Source: Pterois miles (Eukaryota > Chordata > Actinopteri > Perciformes > Scorpaenidae). Taken from it: DNA of 64,000 nt. The notes under the pieces were generated by a model. That model was not told the origin of the DNA. It saw only the letters and a list, made by a program, of their open reading frames with translations, and searched no databases. The stretch covers positions 52,501-116,500 of the forward strand of contig CAMQGK010000011.1 in assembly GCA_947000775.1 (NCBI GenBank). The letters are read 5' to 3'. Shown here one piece after another: positions 34,301 through 46,348 of the stretch (within the stretch, counting starts at the first letter, position 1; each line of letters starts with the position of its first letter). Made by a program: the position numbers and the translations under genes.

Positions 34301-35611
34301 CAGTGACTAGCATGGCTAGCTAACGTTCGCTTCAGTAATCCAGTTATACATTAACGTTGCAGCAGCATTAGACTGTCATCTCCAACTAAATCTCTGCCTG
34401 TAGATCAAACAGTTGGTTATTAACAGACAACACCGAGTCTAACTGGATTGATTCAGATCTACAGAGATGTCTGGATCAGTAATATCAGCTGGTTCTCTCC
34501 ACTAACAGGATGTGATCATCTCTCTGGTTCCCGCCACTAACAGGAAGTGATCGTTTCCCCAGTTCCCTCCACTAACAGGAAGTGATTGTCTCTCCGGTTC
34601 CTTCCGCTGACAGGAAGTGATCACTTCCCCAGTTCCCTCCACTAACAGGAAGTGATCGTCTCTCTGGTTCCCTCCGCTAATGGTAAATGATGGTCTCCTC
34701 CTGGTTCCCTCCACTAACAGGAAGTGATCATCTCTCTGGTGCCCTTCACAAACAGCCGGTGGGATTGTTCCACTGAGTTTTGGATTATTGTAGAAAATAC
34801 TGACATATTTTGTTCAGTAAAAATATCTCCACTAATGAACACAATGATGACAGGTACTTTTAGTATAATATATATAACGTTGCTGGGATGGAGGGTACTT
34901 TTAGTATAATACTGTATATATAATGTTGCCTGGCCTGCTGGTACTACTATACTATAGTTAGTTGATAATACATCTGTTCTTTAACTTAAGTAAAATGCTG
35001 AATGCAGGAAGTACTTGAATACTTCTTCCAGCACAGTTGCCCCCTAACGTAGAAACAGGTGTAGTGTATTATGTAACTGGGGGGTTTAAACTAACACTCA
35101 GTGCTGCAGTCATGCAAACACTCGAACACTGTTAGTGTTTAATGTGAAACTCCAACCTTCAGCCCTAAATATAACCCTTCTCCTAATCAGGGATGGAAAC
35201 CCGTCGTCGCGGGGTGGAGGGGCCCTATCAGCTGAAATTAAAACACATCTCCCCTCTCACACTTTTACCCATCTTCCATTGCAGTCGATTTGGACCAGCT
35301 GTGAGCCTTCTCCTCTTACTGATTCTTTTTCAAGAGATTACACAGTCACATCTACCAAACTGCTCCTTTACATTCAGCTATTATGGGATGGATTGTGATG
35401 AAACATGGCTCATCATTCAGGATGAGCTGTAAAAACTCTGTTGATCCTCTGACTTTTCTTCCTGAGTCATCATCAGGTCAACATGTTAATGAGTCAGATA
35501 CTTTCGTTTATGACTAAATAACTACAGAACTGACGACATTCATCAGCCTCAGCTGGACTCATAATTAGCTAATGTTAGCATGCTAACATGCTAACATAAG
35601 ATGGTGAACAC
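31312..35611. other. Intergenic sequence with small tandem repeats
   Basis: No gene recognised. Small tandems: about 20-bp units AGTGAGGACATTTGTGGAA at 31540-31640; three copies of a 42-bp unit containing CCAGGCTATAGACCAGACC at 34030-34145; about seven 35-bp units containing CCACTAACAGGAAGTGATC at 34495-34745. The stretch 32568-33120 has TTTACATGGACACAAATAAT at one end and loosely related inverted sequence at the other, possibly a decayed MITE. Confidence 0.6.
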
Positions 35612-36520
35612 CAGGTCTAAGACAATCCACCCATCCCCTGATCAATACTATCTGGATACCACAGTGCTAATTCCATACGTATTGTGATTTTTAATATTGT
35701 GATTCAATATTCTGATTTGGGGTAAAATCTCTAAATGAATCCAGAAAAAGAATTTCAGCATGTCTGTAGTCAGAGATGTCCTGAAGTCAAATATATCAGG
35801 ATCATTTTCAGGAATTATTGATTGCAGTTTTTAGCCAGCAACCCAAAAATCAAAGAATAAAGACTTTGAAGAATAAAGAAGATTTCCCTCACAGATTAGA
35901 GGGATTTTCTTTTTAATCTATAAGGGACATGTGATGTTTTATACTTCTGCTGAATATAATCCATCAGTCTGATTTCCATAGATGGATTCTGTAGATCCAG
36001 TTCCCTTTGTTAACACCTTATTCTGAAAAGCGGCCGTAGTCCCAGGTGTCTACTTCCTCTAACTCCTCCAAGGTGGTCTCTAGCTCTCCGTCAGCTCCGT
36101 TCTCTTTATCCATCCATGGTCAGCTCCATCGGGGCCGTCTGAATGCATTTAACATAAATGTCAGTATGTGGCGCTCTACAGTCGTAGCGTCGGACCACGG
36201 AGACGAGAGCGACGGCCGGCCGAAGTTACCGCCATACGATGATGTTTCCCGTCCGTGACGGAGTTAGCGTGCAGCTTTAGCCGTGATGTCTAGCTCTGCT
36301 TTTCCAAAGTTTTTCCCTCCTTTACTGGATGTGTAGTGTTTACCAGGCTGGATTTAACATGAAGGGTGGAGGTCGGATCCACGGCCACCCTCCACCCTTT
36401 AATACTTTCTGAGGTTTGTTTTGGTCGACGGATACCGAACGGATATGATGTCACGTTACTCAGACTACCACAATAAAAGCAGTAACTTCCTTCTACCTCC
36501 ATGTAGACCCAGATGAAGCA
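35612..36520 (+). repeat. Dispersed repeat R, copy 1 (empty site)
   Basis: Shares its whole length with 54667-55980, for example CAGCATGTCTGTAGTCAGAG, GAAAAGCGGCCGTAGTCCCA and GTGACGGAGTTAGCGTGCAG. No transposase frame or clear terminal inverted repeat was seen. It could be a non-autonomous DNA transposon or a duplicated segment. Copy 2 carries a SINE where this copy reads GGCGCTCTACAGTCG (about 36170). Confidence 0.75.
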
Positions 36521-36560
36521 GATATCTGGATTCTGGTAATAAAACATCTATTTAGAAATC

Positions 36561-36976
36561 CATCCATCCATCCATCCATCGTCAACCGCTTATCCCGTTA
36601 GGGGTCGCGGGGGGGCTGGAGCCGATCCCAGCTGGCATTGGGCGAAGGCAGGGTACACCCTGGACAGGTCGCCAGTCCATCGCAGGGCACATAGAGACAG
36701 ACAACATATAAACAGACAACCATTCACGCGCACATCCACACCTACGGTGCCCTACGGGCAATTTAGAGTAATCAATTAACCTAAACAGCATGTCTTTGGA
36801 TGGTGGGAGGAAGCCGGAGTACCCGGAGAAAACCCACGCTTACGCGGGGAGAACATGCAAACTCCACACAGAAGAGCCGCAAGCTGGAATCGAACCTGCG
36901 ACCCTCTTGCTGTGAGGCGACAGCGTTAACCACTACACCACCGTGCATTGCCTGAGTTAGGGTTAGGGTTAGTGCA
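36561..36976 (-). mobile_element. tRNA-derived SINE with RTE-like tail, with telomeric 5' extension
   Basis: Same SINE family as 14423-14811, reverse orientation, tail (GGAT)n at 36561-36577. A perfect 12-bp target duplication TATTTAGAAATC lies at 36549-36560 and 36977-36988. The inserted segment includes, beyond the SINE head, (TTAGGG)-like repeats (36957-36975). Confidence 0.9.
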
Positions 36977-37189
36977 TATTTAGAAATCATTATAAAAAAA
37001 ATCACACATAAGTGAACTGTTTGTTTTTTTTCATCTCAAACGAGGTAAACTGTCTGTGAGGCAGAACCACAGATGGTTCAGAAAAATTGAACAATATTGT
37101 AGAAATGTTACAGAGCAGCTTTGGCTGGTTCACCATTTCAGTTTAGTGTCAGCATGGTAACACAGTACAGTCCTTTATATCTATACTAC

Positions 37190-37882
37190 ACTATATTCTA
37201 ACCATACTACTGTATACTATAACTATACTACAGTATACTATAACCACACTACTGTATAACAATACTACAGTATAGTACTAACACGCCACTGTATAACTAT
37301 ACTACAGTATTAACCATACTACTGTATACTATATACTACAGTATACTATGACCACACTACTGTATAAATATACTATAGTATACTATAATCACACTACTGT
37401 ATAACTATACCACAGTATACTATAACCACGCTACTGTATAACTATACTACAGTATACTATAACCACACTACTGTATAACTATCCCACAGTATACTATAAC
37501 CACACTACTGTATAACAATACTATAGTATTCTCTACCATAACCATACTACTGTATATTATAACCATACTACAGTATACTATAACCACACTACTATATACT
37601 ATAACTATACTACAGTATACTATAACCACTACTGTATAACTATACTACAGTATACTATAACCACACTACTATATACTATAACTATACTACACTATACTAT
37701 AACCACACTACTGTAAACCTATGCTACAGTATACTACAACCACACTACTGTATTACTATACAACAGTATACTTTAACCATAGTAAAACCATACTACTATA
37801 TATTATAACCATATTTGTGTATACTATAACTGTACTATAGTATACTATAACCATACTGCTGTATACTATAACAGTACTACAT
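37190..37882. repeat. 37-bp minisatellite
   Basis: About 18 imperfect units built from ATAACCACACTACTGTATAA and CTATACTACAGTATACT. Confidence 0.9.
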
Positions 37883-38189
37883 ATACACTGAACAAAAATA
37901 TAAACGCAACACTTTTGTTTTTGCTCCTATTTTTTATGAGCTGAAGTCAAAGTTCTCAGACTGGTTCTACGTCCACTAAAGGCCTATTTCTCTCAGATAT
38001 TGATCACTAATTTGTTTAAATCTGTGTCAGTGATCACTTCTCCTTTGCTGAAATAATCCATCCACCTCTCAGGTGAGCCTTAGACTGTCACAATAAAAGT
38101 CCACTCTAAAATGTGCAGTTTTATCACAGCGCGATGCCTCAGATGTCTCTAGTGTTGAGGGAGCATTCAGTTGGCATACTGACCACACC
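37883..38189 (+). mobile_element. 5' end fragment of a Tc1/mariner-like transposon
   Basis: Begins TACACTGAACAAAAATATAA ACGCAACAC, the terminus of a common fish mariner/Tc1-type element, and continues through its non-coding leader (AAAATGTGCAGTTTTATCAC) to the first transposase codons region (GAGGGAGCATTCAGTTGGCA). It ends abruptly at the minisatellite. Confidence 0.7.
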
Positions 38190-38875
38190 AGTCTGGAGGA
38201 GACCAGGAGGAGACCACATCAGTCTAGAAGGAGACCACACCAGTTTGGAGGAGACCACATCAATCTAGAAGGAGACCACAGCAGTCTGGAGGAGACCTGG
38301 AGGAGACCACATCAGTCTACAAGGAGACCACACCAGTCTGGAGGAGACCACATCATTCTAGAAGGAGACCACAGCAGTCTGGAGGAGACCACATCAGTGT
38401 AGAGGAGACCACATCAGTCTAGAAGGAGACCACAGCAGTCTGGAGGAGACCACATCAGTGTAGAAGAGACCACACCAGTCTAGAGGAGACCACATCAGTG
38501 TAGAGGAGACCACATCAGTCTAGAAGGAGACCACAGCAGTCTGGAAGAGACCTGGAGGAGACCACATCAGTCTGGAGGAGACCACACCAGTCTAGAGGAG
38601 ACCACATCAGTCTAGAAGGAGACCACAGCAGTCTGGAGGAGACCTGGAGGAGACCACATCAGTGTAGAAGAGACCACACCAGTCTAGAGGAGACCACATC
38701 AGTCTGGAGGAGACCAAAGGAGTGTAGAGGAGACCAAACCAGTCTGGCGGAAACCACATCAGTCTAGAAGGAGACCACATCAGTCTGGAGGAGACCTGGA
38801 GGAGACCACAGCAGTGCAGAAGAGACCACACCAGTCTGGGGAGGAGACCACACCAGTCTAGAAGAGACCACACCG
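38190..38875. repeat. About 20-bp minisatellite (GAGGAGACCACACCAGTCTA)
   Basis: Roughly 30 imperfect units, with alternating CATCAGTCTAGAAGGAGACC and CAGCAGTCTGGAGGAGACC variants forming longer periods. It starts exactly where the Tc1/mariner fragment ends. Confidence 0.9.
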
Positions 38876-41800
38876 CCTTCAGATCTGTCAAATCATTTCT
38901 GATGAGCTTGAAATCAATTCAGAAACTTTCCAAAGACGTCACCAGTGTGTCAGATTCAGTTTAATCAATCGTTGGACATCATCTGCCTCCATGCTGTCTT
39001 TGCTTTAACATCCCAACAAAAACCTTTTTTTAATTCAATATTATAAGAGATTTTTCTCAAAATAATACTGGCACTTTTTGATGAAACTGCAAAAACAGCT
39101 AATTTAGAAGCACTTGAAGTATCTTGTTCAGTGATTTCAAAAATGTCATCACATAAAAAGTGATCATCTTATGAGAAAAAAAAAAAAAGAAAATATAGCG
39201 GGATAGAAATGTCATTTTTGACAAGAAATTGTATTTTTTCAACTTAAGGTTGGAATTTTAGTGGAAAAGGTTATTTATGAATTAATATAACTTTACTAGA
39301 ACAATACGAATACGAGATATAAATATTTCAATAGAATTGTACTTTTGTAAAAAAAGTTATAATTTGAAAAAAGACTTGAGAACAAAATGTAGTCTAATTA
39401 TGTCATAGTTCAACTTTATCTTGATATGACTTGTCTCTGAATTTCTCTTGAAATTCTATTTTTATCCTTCAATAAAAATGCTTTCATAATTTTACTACTT
39501 TTTCCAACTCAAATTCCAACTGTATCTTGAAATATTATGACTTCTTGTAAAATTACAACTCACAACTAAATTATGATTTAATTCTAAATTATGGTTTTTA
39601 ACTTAGATTTTTATTTATATTTTTCAAAATATTTTGACATTTTTGACATGTTAGATTTTTTTAAGTCACTCTAACACTGATCGTACATTTCAGCAGGTTG
39701 AACTATTTGTTCCTGTTCCTGAATATTCTGTGATATGATCCTGCAGGCCCCGCCTCCTCGCAGACCTATGTTCCAATCACATGGTCTGTCTGACGTTCAC
39801 ACAAATAATGACTTGTATCGATGTAAACAACCACTTCTGTACAAAAAAACAAACAGAATCAACCCCAAGCTTTAGCTAGAAAACAACAGAACAATCAAAC
39901 TGAAGAGATCTAACTGTACAATTCATAAAGTCAGAAATTCATCATAATTTCTTTCTCTTGCCATTGTCACTGTACACTCTCGCTTTTAACAAATAAAAAA
40001 CATCAAATCAAATATGTCTCCTTGAGTTAGCATCACTCTCTCTTTCAGCTCATATGTAAAATAGAGTCTCCATTAATATTTGCCTATTTACATGGTTGCA
40101 GTATGTACACCTTTTTAATTTTTCAGTGAATTCAAGCGGGCGTCACAGCACACGGCCTCGACCCAAGAGACCGTCCACCTCCCAAAATTATTGATCCCAA
40201 CAGAATTACAGGCAGAAACTGTGATTGGTCCGAAGCCTGGAGGGTTTGGTCAGTTTAGTTCAGGTGCAATGTTGAGAACGGTTCTGTTTAGATTAAGATT
40301 AGAGACGGGTGAAATTCAGGACTTCTGTTTCTGCCCACAACTACAGTGGGATCTATAATAAAGGGCCCACCACCCAGGAAGTGGTCCTGAGACAGCCTCT
40401 GGCAGCATAGTGATGATCTTCGCTGGGTTTCACACTTTGTACCCGACCAAACGCCCGCCAATGTCTCCATCTTGGCAAGACCATCAGCAGCAATACAGAG
40501 TCCTGAAAACTCTTCTGAAATGTTCCTCATATTAATCACTCAACCGAAAACATGAGAAACTACAACAGACCTTCCTATAACTCCCGTTAACACCAAGAAC
40601 CTTTGTATTGAGTTTTCACTGGTGTTTTTGGGAGTTAATTCGAGTTTTAGCTAGTGTTTTGGGGAGTTTCAACTAGCGTTTTGGGGAGCTTTAAATAGTG
40701 TTTTGGGAGTTTTAAGTCAGATTTTTGTGAGTTAACTAGTTCTTGTGAGCTTTAACTAGTGTTTTGGGGAGTTTTAACTAGTGTTTTCAGGAGTTTTAAG
40801 GAGTGTTTTGGGGAGTTTGTTCTTGGAAATTTTAACTGTTGTTGACTGGAGGTTGACTTGACCAATGAATTGAATTAAAAAACACTCAGTAACTCCTCTG
40901 CATCTGTGATAAATGTTGCTAAGTGCACTAAAATTTTAATATTTCATTCAAAGTTTGTCAAAGTTTAGTTTTTTGATTACCTGTTTCATGTATTAGATAT
41001 TTAGTTTATACATTATTTTTATTTTAAATATAAGTACACTGCAGTTCAGACACAAAATGTAGATTGGAGTTGAGAAATTTTGTGTATCATTTGTTATTAT
41101 TAGGTTGTTATATTTCAGATGGATGAAAACAAAGAAAATCACCCAAAAAAAACTGCATCTTATATTGGCCATTGTCTGTCCTAATTCTGGGGGGAAAATA
41201 AATAAATTAAAAAAACCATAACAGTCGACCTCTAATTTGAACACTGCTGTTTTGGGGAGTTGAACTCAAACTTGTTTTCTTGGGAATTCTGTCGAAACTT
41301 CTTTTTTTATGTTTTATGTAAAAAGATTGTAAGAGTCCATATTAGAATTGAGGTCCTGCCAAATTGGAGACGTTTTTCTAGTTTTGTCCCATCCAGAATC
41401 AATACACCTCATTTCACACATCAAATTCTGAAATGCTGTCAATCAGCTGGGAGGAAAAGACTAGACCTTAAACTAGAGGAGCTCGATAAAACAACAAAAC
41501 AACAGTTATTCACGTTTTTTTTTTTTTACTTGTTTCACTGTGTCCATGAAGTCCCAACACTACCAAAATAAGAGCCAAGTTGTTAACAAAAAAAAAAAAT
41601 AAAGTAGACTTTAATTAAAAGTTGTTGTCTGGACTTTCTAGAGATAATATCTGGTCTTGGTGTGATGTGGGTAGGAGGTGGACTTGTCTCTGGATGGGAT
41701 CATCCTCACTGAGATTTTACAGACAGGATATTATGGTACAGATGGAGAATGATAAAGTCTCTGCCACCAGAGCTGAGACCAGAGGACATTTTACACCACT

Positions 41801-42321
41801 TACACCTTTTCACATAACTTATACAAACACATGAACCGTCCTGATGCACTGAAGAGTTTCATCTAAAGCACAAAGCAAAGTATCAAATGAAAAGTTATTC
41901 AACTTACTGTAAACTCTCAAAGAAATGTGGGATGTTATGTAGGGTGCTGTGATCATTTTTCTCTGTTAATGTTAAAAAGACTTCCAGCATGTATTAAAAT
42001 AAACATTTCTTCATACTTAATTATAAAATATTACAACTTTTAGTTGTCAGATTACTGATGCTGGGAAATTGTATAACTTAATCCCAACATTTTCCTATGA
42101 TCATTATCCCATTATGAATTTCTCATAAAATACTATGTCATAAAAATCTGACTTTTTTCATACAATTTTTTAAATTCAGTATTTATCACAAAATATTTTT
42201 TCTCACAAAATTTCTATTTCTTTCTGAATTATTAAGTATTTTAACATGACAGCTGTTAATCCTCAAATTCTTCAAGCAAAGAAAAGTATTTCAGAGCAGC
42301 TGGAAGTCTTTTAGTGTGAAG
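38876..42321. other. AT-rich intergenic sequence
   Basis: No gene recognised. A short tandem of GAGTTTTAACTAGTGTTTTG-like units lies at 40612-40830. Confidence 0.6.
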
Positions 42322-42356
42322 CCGTTGCAGGATGAGCAACAACCATCCTGCAACGG

Positions 42357-42674
42357 TCTGTAGGGAGTTGGCTTGGGAACCGGAGGGTCACCGGTTCAAG
42401 TCCCGACATGGACCAAGAACTGAGTGTGAACTGGTAGCTGGAGAGGTGCCAGTTTACCTCTTGGGCACTGCCGAGGTGCCCCTGAGCAAGGCACCAAACC
42501 CCCAATTGCTCGGGGCGCTTGTCAGGAGCAGCCCCATCACTCTGACATCTCTCCATTGTTGCATGTTTGTGCACGTGTGTGTTCGGGTCTGCATGTACCG
42601 TGTATAAGTTAACAACAGAGTGAAAAAATTGAATTTCCCCTCGTGGGACTAATAAAGGACTATCTCTCTCTCTT
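42357..42674 (+). mobile_element. SINE of the GGGGCGGCAGTAGCTCAG family, 5'-truncated copy
   Basis: Starts inside the tRNA-like head (TCTGTAGGGAGTTGGCTTGG), keeps box B (GGTTCAAGTCCCG) and the central block, and ends GAATTTCCCCTCGTGGGACT AATAAAGG. Directly upstream is a 13-bp inverted repeat (42322-42334 and 42344-42356). Confidence 0.85.
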
Positions 42675-44394
42675 AAAACCATCATTTCTTCAAAGCACAC
42701 AATATGTATATGAGATAAATCATATGCATATCGCATATACATGTGAAAAATGAGATATGTTCAACATGTCAGTGAAACTCGTCACTGCAAAGATGGAAAC
42801 AAAAAGAAGTCGAAGAAAAGAAGAGTCATGTTTCAGTGTTCAGTCTGGACTCAGACTTGGTAGTGATCACAGCAGAAAAACAACAACTCTGTAGATTTCT
42901 ATTATTATAGTAAATATGACTGACGTTTGATCAGCTGTACAAACACAGAACCAATTGATTGCAACACAACTGGACTCAACTGAACTGAACTGAAAAGGGA
43001 GAATAAAGAGTAAACAAAACCTCTCTGTGTCTCTGAGCCCTGAGGTTTGGCAAAAGTGCTTCGTTGCGGCGATAAGTTGACCAATCAGCGACACTTCCTG
43101 TCACTCCTGTTATTGCCTCAGATGTCCACCGCTAACTGAACTGACCAATGGCAGAGCAGCTCTGTCGGGCCAATTTGGGTCCCTTCTAACAGCTGATTGG
43201 TCGTTCGGATGTGACAGCAGTTAGATCTCAAACGCTGAGAAAGAAAAACGTTTTCCTGTCGACTCCTTTGTGTGTTTGTATTGGTCTCTCTGGTGTGATG
43301 TCATCACGTACACACAGCTGATTGGCTGCTGTGTGATTACCAGTTCAATCAGCATGCAGTCATTTCTTAAAGAACCACTTGTGTTCATTTTTCTTGCATG
43401 TTTTAGCCCATCACCATTCTCTGAAACAGAGTGAAGGGTTTCAGATTTCAGAAAATGTTCTCACATCTTCAGGACAATCGGCTGTTTCAGGTCATTTCAA
43501 CACCTGCAGACTTTAAAGTATCATTTAGTAGAGCCACGTTTCCTGTAATATTAATTACATAATTATTACATATAATAATATCCACTGATACTACATGAGG
43601 ACAAGACAGTATCAGAGTCGGCTGACAGTCGGTTGGACATTTTAATATACAGCACTCTCTCGTGGACAAAGTCTGTAATGGAGAATCTGTTTTTAAATGA
43701 CCTTTTAAATTACCTCAAATATTCATTATTTACTGATTGTTAAACCAATAACATTATAGCTAATCTAAGCTATAATGTTATAATGATATGCAGTCTGACA
43801 TTTGGAGAAATGAACCGACACTTCCGGCCGTCTGGAAGCAACTGAACCATGTTGAAAAATACAAACAGGAGGGTCACGGGACCCCAGTCCATGAACGCAC
43901 CATGAAAGACAGTCAATGAACACATCACTGGTCACTGTTTAGATTAAATCACAAAGGAATCTGTTCACCTAACGTTCGTGATGGCTCTGTGTGAAATATG
44001 GCAGCTGATACAAACCACAGGTCAGATGTCAGTCTGACAGCCCTTACCACTGATGTACACCATGGACACCATCCACCAGTTAGTCCATGATGTGGTCAGT
44101 TGAGTGCTTGAGTCACATTTAACAGTTCATTATTTTGATGCAAAAATAGATTCAGTCCTGAAATACAGATGGCAGACTCTCTGTCATGTAAACTTTGTTT
44201 GTGACATTTGAAAAATCGAAGCAGCAATCAAACTGGTTTCTAGAAAGCTTTAGACTGATGTTCCGTTTCCATCAGACATTTCGTGTCCAAGTCCTCCAAG
44301 AAAAGATCCTGGAGAACAAAACCACTGCTGCACACCTTTGGCTTCAGTAACAGGTTCAAGAATCCGACGGCATTTTCCATCTTCAGCTTTGACA
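42675..44394. other. Intergenic sequence with a cluster of CCAAT boxes
   Basis: No gene recognised. Between 43079 and 43330 there are five CCAAT/ATTGG motifs (near 43081, 43145, 43196, 43280, 43321) and a CRE-like GTGATGTCATCACG at 43295-43308. It may be a regulatory element or promoter; no transcript is apparent. Confidence 0.4.
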
Positions 44395-45262
44395 GTATCT
44401 CCGTCTATGTGTTCAGAGACATGGACGTTAACGTGTTGGTAGGCGTTCAGAGACATTAACATGGACATTAACATGTTGGTTGGTGTTCAAAGACGTTAAT
44501 GTGGTGGTTGGTGATCAGAGACACTAACGTGGACGTTAATGTGTTGGTGTTCAGAGACGTTAATGTGGTGGTTGGTGTTCAGAGACGTTAACGTGTTGGT
44601 TGGCGTTCAGAGATGTTAACGTGGTGATTGGCGTTCAGAGACGTTAACGTGTTGGTTGGCGTTCAGAGACGTTAACTTGGTGGTTGGTGTTCAGAGACGT
44701 TAACGTGTTGGTTGGCGTTCAGAGACGTTAACGTGTTGGTTGGCGTTCAGAGACGGTAACGTGTTGGTTGGTGTTCAGAGACGTTAACGTGTTGGTTGGT
44801 GTTCAGAGACGTTAACTTGGTGGTTGGTGTTCAGAGACGTTAACGTGCTGGTTGGTGTTCAGAGACGTTAACTTGGTGGTTGGTGTTCAGAGACGTTAAC
44901 GTGTTGGTTGGCGTTCAGAGACGGTAACGTGTTGGTTGGTGTTCAGAGACGTTAACATGTTGGTTGGCGCTCAGAGACGTTAACTTTGTGGTTGGTGTTT
45001 AGAGACGTTAACGTGCTGGTTGGTGTTCAGAGACGTTAACGTGCTGGTTGGCGTTAAGAGACGTTAACGTGTTGGTTGGTGTTCAGAGACATTAACGTGT
45101 TGGTTGGTGTTCAGAGACATTAACGTGTTGGTTGGTGTTCAGAGACGTTAACATGTTGGTTGGTGTTCAGAGACGTTAACGTGATGGTTGGTGTTCAGAG
45201 ACGTTAACGTGTTGGTTGGTGTTCAGAGACGTTAACGTGGTGGTTGGTGTTCAGAGAGGTTA
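44395..45262. repeat. 28-bp minisatellite (GTTCAGAGACGTTAACGTGT)
   Basis: About 30 imperfect units containing the palindromic HpaI-like core ACGTTAACGT. Confidence 0.93.
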
Positions 45263-46223
45263 AGGATGTAGTCCAGTTCAGGTCCAGTGTTTAGTTTCTA
45301 ACCTGTCTCCCAACAGGAAGTTGAATCAACCCCTCAGCAGTTTGGGGATATCTTGCCGTGTGCAGCCGACAGTTCTTCATAACACCCTTCTCTGAGTAGA
45401 TCCGTAAATCTGACACAAACAGAAGATGATCCGGATGATAAAAATGACCCCCCCGGAGAGTTTCTGAAGACATGAACCGGTCGAGACCCACTGAGACTGT
45501 TGGGACTGGGTTTGTCTGAGAAGTAGAGTTCTTGTACTCATCCTTGGAGCATTTTGTCATGTAAATAAAAACTGTAAGATGAAACTTACAGATTACAAAT
45601 CAGAACGGTTGTCTTATATTTAAGCCGATATGTGGCGACGGCGTGGCGGCTGATTGATGGAGGAGTCAAAGGTCAGCAGGTGTCAGTCAGGTGGTCAGAC
45701 TGCCTCTAGTCTGATTGGTCAGGTGAGGAGATACAGAAAGTGTCTAACAACATCACTAAGATTAGGGTTGCAAAAGGCAGGAAATTTGCTAGTTATTAAG
45801 TTATGCATGGCAATAATGGGGATTTTATTCCATAAATCACCTTTTAATGAACTAATTTCGTTTAGTTTGGACGAGACGGAATGTTGAGGTTCAATTTAAT
45901 CTGGACAACTTTGATCAGGTATCAGAGACAAAATGGGCTCCGCAGAGTTCAGAGTGCTGATGGGGAGGGGGAGGAGGAGGAGGAGGAGGAGGAGGAGGAG
46001 GAGGACGACATTCAGACTAGAAGAAGTGGTGGATGAAAGACGAGAAGAATCTCTACTGATCATCAGTTTTTAGTTTCAGGCAGCTGAAGATGACGAGGAT
46101 GTTGGACGTTTTCCGTCTATTTCTACCTGAACGACGTCTTTTCTCTTGATCGTTTGTGCTCAAGGGGTCTTCCTGCTCCTCCTCCACCTCCTCCTGTCTC
46201 TTTCTGTCCCTCCTGTCCACCCT
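45263..46223 (-). other. Probable 3' UTR of rapgef4-like gene
   Basis: Follows the stop codon at 46224. It contains a (CCT)n tract on the gene strand (46006-45962) and an AATAAA at 45829-45824 that could be the poly(A) signal. Extent is inferred. Confidence 0.4.
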
Positions 46224-46348
46224 CTATGTGTCTTTGGCCTCCAATTTGCAGGACATGTCAAACAGCAGGTTCTGGTTGTCAATCACCTGGAGCTGCCGGA
46301 CATAGGCCTTCGTCTGCAGGTAGGAGGGGGACGTTTCCATATCCATGG
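46224..46348 (-). CDS. rapgef4: rapgef4-like last exon
   Basis: Acceptor CCCTGGTAG, then [20 protein letters not shown] and [16 protein letters not shown] before TAG. A CTAAC branch-point candidate lies 32 nt upstream, within the last unit of the 52-bp minisatellite. Confidence 0.9.

Noticed and set aside
40288..40539. 83-codon minus-strand open frame
   Set aside because: No family recognised, no splice sites or repeats in support; length is within chance.
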